Assembly (NCBI GenBank): GCA_025174535.1
Contig: JALBUN010000001.1
Span: 1,984,001 to 2,048,000 of the forward strand
Origin: Cantharellus purpuraceus
Taxonomy: Eukaryota; Basidiomycota; Agaricomycetes; Cantharellales; Hydnaceae
DNA: 64,000 bases
Reading direction: 5' to 3'
The notes beneath the pieces are model-generated. The model searched no databases. It was not told where the DNA came from and was given only the letters and a program-made list of their open reading frames with translations. Of this stretch, positions 1-9,341 are shown one piece after another; position 1 is the stretch's first letter; every line of letters begins with the position of its first letter. Made by a program: the position numbers and the translations under genes.

Positions 1-480
1 ACGCTAATGAAACAACCGTGGATGAGTACTTAGAGGAAGCGTTACCTTCCGCCATGAGAGTGGGATTAGGCCAACGAGACATCAGATCATGGAAGACGGG
101 AATAGCAGCTTTGCCTGAGGTTTTGTTGAGCAACATGACGGCAATAAGAACTTTCCACCAATCGTGGCCTACTTCCTCTGCTATCCAAGTTAAACATGAC
201 AATAACTGACCAAACCCACCCATGGGTCACCTTGAATTAGTTTTGGCTTGGAACGAGCAGCACGAGCGAGTGCGCCCCAATAGCTATTATAAGGAGGAAT
301 TCCATATTTGACCAGTTCATCTGAACATGTATTGGAGTCCCCGACAAGAGAAGCCTCGCTAGACTTGTCGCTAAAACACGGCGAAACTGTATGATTGGGC
401 CCGAAATAAGGAGAAGAGACTGTGTCCGTCTGCTTTATCTTCTGTTTACGCGAGCTAGGGGTTCGTGGAGTCTTCGGCAT
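1..480 (-). CDS. MBD4-like HhH-GPD DNA glycosylase, 3' end outside window
   Basis: Probable base-excision-repair glycosylase of the MBD4 type, which removes T or U from mismatches in the nucleus. The start codon is at 480-478. Exon 1 is 231-480; an intron at 178-230 (gtgacc..gcag) joins it to exon 2 at 46-177; a further intron at 4-45 leads out of the window. The spliced protein has a short basic, Ser/Thr-rich N-terminus and then a stretch reading KPKLIQEEVGHDWWKVLIAV followed by MLLNKTSGKAAIPVF. This matches the start of the MBD4 catalytic domain (DPWKLL..LNRTSG). The catalytic Asp lies beyond the edge. It is divergent from the GYF-domain gene, with only 77 bp between start codons. No methyl-CpG-binding domain is visible in the N-terminal part, as is usual for fungal members. 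Confidence 0.82.
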
Positions 481-557
481 GGTTGTAAAGATGCATATAC
501 TGCGCAGTGCCTCTTTTTGCAACTCCGACCTGGGCTCGCTCGCTGGGCAAGTATTCC
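481..557. promoter_or_regulatory. short bidirectional promoter
   Basis: Seventy-seven bases separate the start codons of the divergent MBD4-like and GYF-domain genes, so both 5' UTRs and the core promoters must be packed here or overlap the first exons. I see no clear TATA box. The boundary depends on choosing the ATG at 558; an upstream in-frame ATG at 507 would shrink it to 26 bp. Confidence 0.45.
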
Positions 558-3500
558 ATGACAGCCACGCTAGATGCAGCCACGCAAAATAATGGTCAAT
601 TTCAAGCGGAAGAGATAGACTCGTTAGATGCAACTCTTCCTCTGGATCAAGAAGACCAGACAGTTCGGCCTAATGGCTTCCATCTTGAGCGGCTGGTACA
701 TGCTCAAACCGCGCGAACAAGCCAGGACGACCTGCCCACACTGCATGTGTCTCCACCTGTCTCTCCGAGCACTGCCCCCGGCCATGAACATCGTCCTTCT
801 TCGCGCCATTCGTCCATTACACATACAGAAGTCACCGGCGGGATAACAGATCGCAGCAGTCGTCGAAGGTCCATCATGGATGTACGTCTATTTCTGCTAG
901 TATCTTGTGCTCTCATAACATCCACATCCAGCGCAATAACCGCTTTTCAGGATTTATTACTAATCTCATTGGTCGCAGAGATCGTGACCGTGAACAGGAA
1001 CATCTACCTAAGCCCTTGCCGGGCCCCGCTCCTTCTCCATCCCTTCATCCTCGAGATAACCTTCTTCGGACCCTTGCGTCTACACAGCGTCCGGCTACTC
1101 CACCGCCTCCGCTTCCTCCACCTAGTCTCCAAGAGCTTGGGCTCTCGTTGTCAGTTCTTACATCGAATCTATCCCCTTCCCATTTTGCAACTCCCCCCAC
1201 CAACGGCACATTCCTCTCTCCCCACTACCTTCTTCTATGCCATTCACAAGGTCTTGACGTGCTTCCATTGACACGTCCTCCCGCCTCGCAGCCTTACGCG
1301 CTAGTGCGCAGAGTGCCGTTCAAAAGCGTGGTGGTAATGGAGGAACGAGGTGTCTTGGTTGCTATTGCCGGTAGGCGGGATGGCGTTAGGGTGTATGCCC
1401 TCGAAGAAGTGAGGAAGGCTGTTGAGTGGCGAATGGATGTCGAAGTGCGTAGGGAAATGGATCGTATGCGCCGGGAAGACGCCAAGCGCGGTGGGAGTGG
1501 TTCTGTAGACAAAATTTTTGGATCAACCTCAGCCAGTCATAAGTCCCAGAATGGTCTTCCGTTACCATCCTCATCTACTCGCAAGGCCACGTTACCCATC
1601 TCCACTCCTACGGTTCCTCAACTGATACCCAAACCTACGCGCAGAAGCACACCACCAAGGCAGTCCTCCCCTCCTCCAGAATATGAAGATCCCTCGTCGA
1701 CTTCACGACCTCGACCACGATCAACTGCATCGGGTATATCCGTGAACCACAGCATCTCTCATCGTGCCTCTATATCTACTATCGTCGGCATGCCTAGCAA
1801 TCCGCGAAGGAGAGGCAGCGGCGCTCCCGATCCTCGACACAGACGCGGGGAGGAGAAGAGTGACGCTCTAACAGATACATGGGCAGGCTCCAGCGATGAC
1901 GAAGCTATTAGTCTTGTTGCTGCCGGTTCTAGCGGCAGCGCTGCACTTGACGAACGGACAAGTAATACTGCTTCTACCTCTCGTCATCGAGCTGAAGTTA
2001 CTCAACCTAATAATGGAACGTACCCAACGAGTTCTGCTACGTCCTCACACCCACCAGCTCTGACGCGGGCCCGTCGACCGTCCAATCTCGACTTGTCAAA
2101 TTCTTCGGTGCCACAAATCTCGACTCCCCTCCCTTCACCTGCTCCAACCCTGACAACGCTGCGTCAAACCTTGTCCCGGTCTCCGCAGTTATTAGCTAGA
2201 GCCCCCACTGTAATGGACGCCGACCAACCTTCAGAAGGTGAGGGTGACGCTGATGGCGAGGAAGCCACTACCCCTACCGGAGAACGTATATCCTTTGCCC
2301 AGGCTCTACTTGAGAGCCGTCTACCCGATCTACCCCCTCCTGGGACTCGACAGCCGCAACGACCAGTCTTTATCAGGGCTTCACATCCAGTCGTTACCGG
2401 TGACGAAGATTCTGTCCTCCCCACAAGCAATGATGGGCGGCCACAGACAGGCTCTAGTGTTGATCATCGTGCAAGTATAACTCCTAAGTCCGTGATCCGC
2501 AAAGGCGATCGTTCAAAGAGGCGACGATGGACTGTACTGGACGGCATGTTTAACACGAGCGCTGGGTCTCCCTCAGACTCTCCATCAGAGCCCATGCCTG
2601 ATTTGGCTCAGAGATACCCCTCATTGACGGCTCCAGCCCTGTCTCAGGCGCCAGTAGCTGTACCACCTAGGAATTCTCCCCAACCAACTGCGCGCTCACC
2701 TTCGCCATCGTCATTGTCACGCTCACATTCCGTACGATCTGGCCAGAGCTCCTCTGCATCAATTCCTGGCCGGCCCTCCCATGAAAACCCACTGCCTGGG
2801 TTGCCACCAGACACAGAGCGCGCACAAGTTACACCATCGCCGAGAACCAGTACATCATCAAATCGGTTCATACCTCGCATCATATCTAACGCACTAAGCA
2901 CACGTCGGTCAGAGGAAAGCGGTCTTTCGAATTACGGTCGTGGGACGGAGGCAGAGGGAAGTCGTCGGACAGTAGGCAGCTCCCTGTACCCCCAGACCGC
3001 CGCGCCAAAGCTTGAATATGTCAAACTGCCTGGAACAAAAGGCTCTATCATGATCAAAGCTGTCGAAACCTCCAAAAAGAGGTGCGTTGGATATTTAGCA
3101 CCAGCACACTACTTTTGTTTGCTTGCATTCCTGACTTCCATGATAGCTTCCTTGCCATTTTATGCGGCGAAGGTGGGGAGAAGGTCGAATTATTTGCGGG
3201 TACGTGGCGTACAGCCTTGGCACTCTCGCGAACCTTTATTCTCCCCGATTCTCCTCGAAATCTTGAGCTACAATTGCAGGGAGATGACTTGGTAGAGGTA
3301 TTTCTAGTCTTCTCTCAGAATGTTTTTGGATTGGAGCCTGCTACCGTTCGTGTCCGCGAGGTCAGGATTGGCAGAGCAGAACGACGGGCCGCTAGACGGC
3401 GCGCACGAGAAGCCCGTACAAGTGAAGGAGAACAGGTTGATGGCGATTCTCCGGCCCCAGAAGAAGAATCCGGTGCGGCTGCAAACATTGATGTTGCTCT

Positions 3501-4821
3501 TCCCCCGAATCCGGACGCACCGCTTCCAAATGGAGTTGAAACCATTGCTTCGGTTCGTCCAGAGCCTGTTAGACGTGTCACGGATTCAGGGGACATACCT
3601 TCGTCCCCTGCGGAACCAGCTGTGCCGACAACTTCAGTGACGACTCCAGACGATCTAATTGCACTGGCCGCGTCGCAGATTGGTGCTTATTCAACATACC
3701 AGCAACTATCATTCGCACCGAATTTTCCGCTCGCTACCTTGGCTGATGAGTGCATTATCCCACCCACATATCCCTCCGTCATAAACCATCCTGACATTCG
3801 GTCGAACGGTGCCCATGAAAACGCACCGAGACCAGAGGTTCCACCACCTCCTGGTCTTCCCTTGCCGCCGTTGTTACTACCATCTAAATGGTTTTACAAG
3901 GATCCCAAAGGCGTAGTACAGGGTGAGATCTTTGTTTCATAGATGGGACAGATAGGCTAACAGTCTCTCGTAGGCCCATGGAAAGCTTCGTTGATGCAAT
4001 CATGGTATAAAGATGGGTTTCTTCCCCTAGACCTACCGGTACGACGGGACACCGAAATAGAATATATCTCGCTTCAGGATTTACGCCTCCGAAGTGTTGA
4101 TCCCAATCATCCTTTCCGCCCTGCCCCTTCGTCACTTGCTCATATCTCTCCCTCAAGCGGCGTTTCCCAACGGTCGGGACCAATCCCACAGATTGCTGAG
4201 CCTTTGCTTCACCCTATATCTTTGTTAGCACAGCCTAGGCATTACGGGCCACCCGCCTTATTCTTCTCGTCCCGAGGAGGGCATAGCACAGCTATTGTTG
4301 ATAGCCGAGGAAGATCAGTGCTCAAGGGCCGCTTTTTCTGGAGCATTGACGATGAACAAGATGCACACCCCATTGTTAATGGAAAATTAGGCGACATCAA
4401 GCGAGTGGAGGCTTTCGACGTACGAGATCGTGCAATCATAGTGGCCTTACGGCAAGGTGGATTGGAGGCGGTAGATGTGGGAGATGCGCTCCTTACTCCA
4501 GCAGATGAATCTCGCTCCTTTGTGCCGGATTTCCAAGTGCCTACTGGTGGAATCAGCCGTAGAGGGACCTATGTATGGAGGATTGGTGCGCCGGTTTCAA
4601 TGCCGCCAGTCTCGTCTTCTCGTGAAACGACCAATACTGCCCTACACCTGGCGCGCAAGAAGCAGAGCTTGACCAAGGCTGATTTTCATTCGGCTGGCAT
4701 TGATGATAGTGATGGCAACCTTAATGAGGAAGTCCTCTTCTTGGGAAGAGATAACGACAACGTTTACTTTTGCGAACGCCACGCTGCATCCTTTCGCATA
4801 CTGCGATTGGCTCCTTTTTAG
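558..4821 (+). CDS. GYF-domain protein with flanking CNH-like segments
   Basis: Large (about 1365 aa) regulatory or adaptor protein. Exons are 558-881, 932-3081, 3147-3922 and 3974-4821; together they are in frame. Residues about 250-310 (VVVMEERGVLVAIAGRRDGV) and about 840-910 (ILCGEGGEKVELFAGTWRTA, then LELQLQGDDLVEVFLVF) resemble pieces of the CNH beta-propeller domain of RhoGEFs and kinases. The middle is a long Ser/Pro-rich disordered region. A GYF domain follows, spanning the last intron: KWFYKDPKGVVQGPW then MQSWYKDGFLPLDLPVRR, with the W-x-Y...GPF/W...M..WY..G(Y/F)F signature that binds proline-rich peptides. The C-terminal 270 aa again look like beta-propeller repeats. The start is taken at 558 because its context and the downstream frame fit; 507 is in frame too. 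Its stop lies 51 bp from the stop of the convergent CoA ligase. The family function is unknown to me. Confidence 0.8.
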
Positions 4822-4872
4822 CAATCTTTATTGTCAAGATCCAACAGAAATACATAAATCACAAGTTCGGCA

Positions 4873-7728
4873 TTACAGTTTGGCTTTGGCTGCACCGGCC
4901 GCTACCATCTGACGCAGAAGGTTCTTCTGTATCTTACCAGTGCTCGTTTTCTATTGATCGTGTCAGCAAAAGGACATGGTTGTATATACAAGCTGTCCTC
5001 ACAGGAAGGTCTTCGCGTACGTTCACCCACTCCGGGATCGCAAACCCGGGTAATTTGCCTCTAACCCACTCCTTCAAGGCGGTCTCGAACTCTTTATGAG
5101 AGCTTTCCCACTTCTTTGTGCCTTGGTAATTAAGTACAACGAATGCTGATGGTCTCTCGCCCCATTTTTTATGGGGTCGTGCAACAACGGCTACTTCCAA
5201 GATATCGGGATGCGCTGCGAGCTCTGTTGCAAGATAAGTTGCATAAGTTTTTACAATCAATAGTGTTGTTGCGCTGTGATACACGCACCTTGCTCAATCG
5301 CTAAACTGGAGGCATTCTTGAAACAAAAGCAAAGTCAGTCAGTTCCATTATTTGACATCTAGTGTACCAAATACCTCGCCTGTAATATGTATGGGAAATA
5401 TCATCAGCTGCGCCCCCACGCGTTGACCACAAATACCAGATACATGCCTCCTGATATGATGATATCCTTGCTGCGGTCTTGAATGGATATTGTGTGATCG
5501 GCATGCCTGACGGCTAAATCACCAGTTGCGAAATAGCCTCCTGCGAAGACATTTGCGGTGGCTTGTGGATCACGGAAGTACTATCACAGGGTCTACACGT
5601 GTACACCGACCCAAGACATTAAGAGCACTTGCCTCTTTCATTACAATATTCCCCCGCACGGCGATTTCGCCCAATGTCTTACCATCCTCTGGCACGTCCT
5701 TTAGAGTCCCGTCGTTGTTGAATTGTACGACTCGGGCATCATCGGCGGTGGCAAAGGCATGGCCCTGTCGCGCCATGTACTTTGCACGCTCTTGGTGCGA
5801 CAAATTCTCCCAGCTCGGCTGGGCATAATTGCGCGTGAAAGGGCCATAGGTCTTGAAATGGTCAGCACATCTACAAAACGGTGGATGAATTGTACGGAAG
5901 ATCATACCTCTCTTCAGGTACTACTAGTCAGATTGGTGACGGGAAAGGCAATGCGATGACAACTCACGTTAAACCATATACGTGCACCGGGCGCACCGAT
6001 ATCTTCTCTAGTTCTCTAATCAGATGCGCCGTGGGGGCAGATCCAGCAATGATAGCGGTGATGGGAGAATCGAGACGCCTTGCCTGCGATGCATTCACAA
6101 TTCCAATCTGAAGGAGATGCGCGTTCCAGTAAGTGCGTGGACCGACAGCTCTTCAAATCCAGCAAAAAGAAAAAGACTCGAACCTGAACTGTAGGAGCGG
6201 CACAATAGTGTGTTACATTGGAGGTTGAAAAATGTTTCCAAATCAAGTCGTAAGAAACTGTTCGGATGAAGACCTGTTTAGGCGTATGTGAGATGACGAC
6301 AATCACTGGTGAAGACGGATGATTTGAGAACCTGGGTCGCGTATGCGAGTACGTTTGCCCATGGATATCTAAGTAAAAATGTTAGGCCTGTACATTTAAG
6401 CACAAAAAGTTAACCCACGTCCAGCCACAGGCATGGAACATTGGGAGAATCCTGTAGTCGTCACGTCATACTCCAGGAATCTTACAATAGAAAACACTTA
6501 CCAAAGGTAAACCGATTGCTTATCGAGGCTATCAGAAGATATGGGCAACGGGGTCCTATTCCTTTTGGAATCAAGAATCATACCGTGCCTCTATAACATT
6601 GGCAACAGCAGCAAGATACGACCCTGGCATGGATAGTTTAAGAAATAGAAATGTTGAAAGGCTGCCCCTCGTACCTCGACAAGTACTGACAACACCTTTA
6701 GGCTATTTTGTCAATTAGCTGCGAGGTTGCTGGAGCAGGTTGATAATTTATGTGGCGTCACCTTTCCTGTTGTTCCAGAACTAGAAATGAGTCTATTAGA
6801 AAGGGACAGACTAATTGATGAAGATCACCTACGTGTAGCATAATGAGGCGTTGGCATTCTCGTCAAGCTCCAGTTCTAGACCGCCCCATCCTTTCTCGTT
6901 ACTAAATTTGCGGCCCGAGGAAAGGAACAGCTCATAAGGATCCTCAACTAGACCTGTGTCGTGACTGATTATGACCGGAAGGTTGGACCCTCGAACCAAG
7001 TGCGTAAACTCGCGGTCCACCAAAATCATCTTGGCACCGCTGTGGTCGAGAATGTAGTCGACTTCTGGTTTAGTCAAACGAATGCTAGGGAGCAATTATT
7101 CAGGGATGGTGCATATGAACGCTTGTGTGTATGCAAGACCCACTTGATCGGAGTGATAACTGCTCGTGCCGCCAATATCCCAAAATGTGCGTCTAACTCG
7201 CCGCCAGTGTGTCAGAGACTATGCCACGAAAAACCCTATCGAAAGATCTCACCCGCGATCAATGGGCTAACATAGCAGATGAGGGTGAGCGGTCGTAGGT
7301 CAAGCAGCGAGCGATAAGACACACCAATTTGGCGCAATGACAGCGACTCGATCTCCTGGTCGTATGCCTGCCTCAAGCAAGGCGTAGGCCAAATTTTGAA
7401 TCCGTTGCGCCCTTTGTGTCTATCAAGCAGCCAAGGCTTCCGGACCCTGGCTCAGACTCACCACACCGCAAACGTATAGGAGACCGGATGTTTGACATCA
7501 GTATGAACGAGCGCAAGTTTATCTGGGAATATTGAAGCGGCACGAAAGATGAAAGAGAGAGGGTTCTAGAGACACGAAATTTCTTCAACAGCAGTTACAG
7601 CTGAAGCTGGGATAACACCTAACGAGTGGTGTATGATTGACAGACAGAGCTCCAACGGGAGCATGCAGCCTGAAGACAACATGAGGGGGAGGAATACTTG
7701 CTGGCGTTGGTTGAAAATTGAGGACCAT
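4873..7728 (-). CDS. peroxisomal AMP-binding acyl-CoA ligase (acyl-activating enzyme), 21 exons
   Basis: ATP-dependent acid-CoA ligase that adenylates a carboxylic acid and transfers it to CoA. The C-terminus ends AAKAKL, a peroxisomal PTS1, so it probably acts in peroxisomes. Exons (minus): 7728-7624, 7565-7462, 7411-7325, 7266-7253, 7192-7144, 7084-6833, 6780-6762, 6702-6675, 6623-6584, 6528-6502, 6451-6419, 6368-6332, 6273-6184, 6107-5968, 5911-5908, 5851-5633, 5580-5448, 5379-5375, 5316-5289, 5223-5003, 4950-4873. The sum is 1713 nt (570 aa). Core motifs are complete: P-loop TSGTTGKPKGVV, A5 GLTETYGPF, A7 YFATGDL, A8 DRSKDIIISGGENASS, A10 KTSTGKIQKN. The A5 Glu is supplied by a 4-nt exon and the A8 Glu by a 5-nt exon. 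The introns at 5632-5581 and 5447-5380 have GC donors. The substrate is unknown; relatives are annotated as fatty-acid, benzoate or coumarate ligases. Exon 1 is the least certain, because its donor (gttagg) is weak. Confidence 0.9.
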
Positions 7729-8099
7729 TTCTATCTATGGCGTTGCTGAAGAAACACCCTCAAGAATATGATCTTCGTATAGTGCACTTCTCACTATACC
7801 GAAGCGCCCTCAAACGCCTATATCTCTGCCGGACTGCGGAGTTGCAAGAGCGTACTAGGGCTGCTGCATCCATCAACCCAATATCTTTTCAAGCAGTCAT
7901 GTGCATCCGGGTCTTTTAAGAGAAATGCTCAAATATATATATACCTCACAGGAATAGTTTTGACAAAGCATGGCGCAGATTTGAGGCACAGTATCCCCCG
8001 CAGAAGTAAAGAAGGTTATGCAATGCGATCCATGACTGCCGCGGAGTCAAACCTAGCTTCGCTATTTCTGTCGAGTCGCCGAACTCTACCTGAAGAACA

Positions 8100-8769
8100 A
8101 TGTTATGCAGAGCACTCCTACGTCCTGCGCACGTCAAGCCCCACGCTCGCTTGTCGTCTTCCATTCCACCCCCGTCATACTCCCAACTGCAGACACCCTC
8201 TGCGGCCATCGCCCCGCAGGTTATACCTGAGCATCCCGCGCCGCAAGCTCCAAACCGTGCAACTCCCTGGTCAACCTCGCAACGCTTGCGCCCTCTCCCT
8301 GGTAGCGCTCCCCGTTTCGAGCAGACTGCCATGGACCTCCAGCCCGCGCCTCTCAGTGCCATGGAGCTCATCAATAACGAGCCTATCCGACTCGTAGATG
8401 GTCGTCGAGCGGTGTGCGAAGGAGGTATGTCTCTTCTGGTTGCATCTTGGAGTGGAATTTGGTTTTAATGGCGGATCTGCTGCTCGTTTAGGAGGAGGGC
8501 CATTGGGACATCCCAAGATCTTTATCAACTTGGTATGCACTTTTTGGTGACAGGGTGCGAAAGTAGCTTGATTACCGGTGTATTTTAGGACAAGCCCGGT
8601 CCCAGACCTTGCGGGTGAGTCTAGCCATTTGTAAATTTGATCGACTACTGAGCCAGCACTCGACCTGCGACAGTTATTGGCAAGTACACATGTCATTCTT
8701 AGCACTGATATGTCGCTTATTCGTTGTACCAGCGGCATTCGTTTCGAGCAGAATCCAAACCACCACTAA
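8100..8769 (+). CDS. NDUFS6: NADH:ubiquinone oxidoreductase 13-kDa Fe-S subunit (NDUFS6 type)
   Basis: Mitochondrial complex I accessory subunit with a CHCC zinc site. Exons are 8100-8424, 8492-8532, 8589-8614, 8674-8679 and 8733-8769, giving 435 nt (144 aa). The N-terminus MLCRALLRPAHVKPHARLSS is a typical mitochondrial presequence. The conserved part reads AMDLQPAPLSAMELINNEP, then C..GGPLGHPKIFINLDKPGP, then PCGYCGIRFEQNPNHH. The zinc ligands are the Cys before GGPLGH, that His, and the two Cys of CGYC. The second Cys of CxxC is split between a 6-nt exon (TTATTG) and the last exon, and the intron after the microexon begins gcaagt (GC donor). Length and C-terminus match the family. It is divergent from the CoA ligase, with about 370 bp between starts. 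Confidence 0.93.
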
Positions 8770-9341
8770 TGCTTCTCGAGCATACCTTGACCATCACGTA
8801 TCTCGCTCCTTCTAACGTATTATGTCAGACTTGACAGTTACAGTAGAAGCCAGCAATGTTTATACAAACAGTACACGGCTATTATAGCTTTTGCGCGAGA
8901 ACCGAACCACCTGCGGCAGCGCATCCGTTTATACTCTCGACGGCGCTCCACAGCGAATGTGCAATGCGGATGGATTTGAACAATGAGACGCTGTGAAATA
9001 TTAGTTATTGGCTGATGTAGTACTCCGGATCCTTGAGGGGTAAAATGGTTAATGCCGTGGGAGATGGGGAGAGCAAGGTGATTGACGATCCCAAACACGA
9101 AATGAGGACAAAAATACGTAAGAGTGGACAAGAAATTAGAAAAAGGAGAGGAAACCAAAAAAAAAAAAATGAAGGTGGTGATTCTAATGGGTTTCAGGTT
9201 GTTCAAGTGAAGATGGAGGTCTTTGCTGGTCTGCAACAGAGAGCAAATGCGAGCATGGTGGCAAAGACCCTTGCTGTGAACTTGGATGATGCGTAGGCAG
9301 TATGGGTGGTGACGGAAATGGGGGCTATACTGGGGGTCAGT
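8770..9341. other. intergenic region, 3' flanks of NDUFS6 and kinase
   Basis: This holds the 3' UTR of NDUFS6 and the 3' end region of the convergent kinase. A poly(A) run of ten lies at about 9159-9168. On the minus strand a reading frame can be extended from the kinase through a possible intron at about 9338-9374 (gtacgg..tatgtag), so the kinase C-terminus might reach into this segment. I see no independent gene. Confidence 0.4.

Noticed and set aside
507..557. Longer N-terminus of the GYF-domain protein from the ATG at 507
   Set aside because: In frame, but it would leave only 26 bp to the divergent gene and adds no conserved residues; 558 preferred, not excluded.
7253..7266. Suspected error at the 14-nt exon of the CoA ligase
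   Set aside because: Kept as a real exon: it codes the expected PLIA residues with good splice sites, so the alternative of an assembly error is unnecessary.
9033..9296. Plus-strand Lys-rich frame with a poly(A) run
   Set aside because: Low complexity, antisense to the 3' region of the kinase, no family match.
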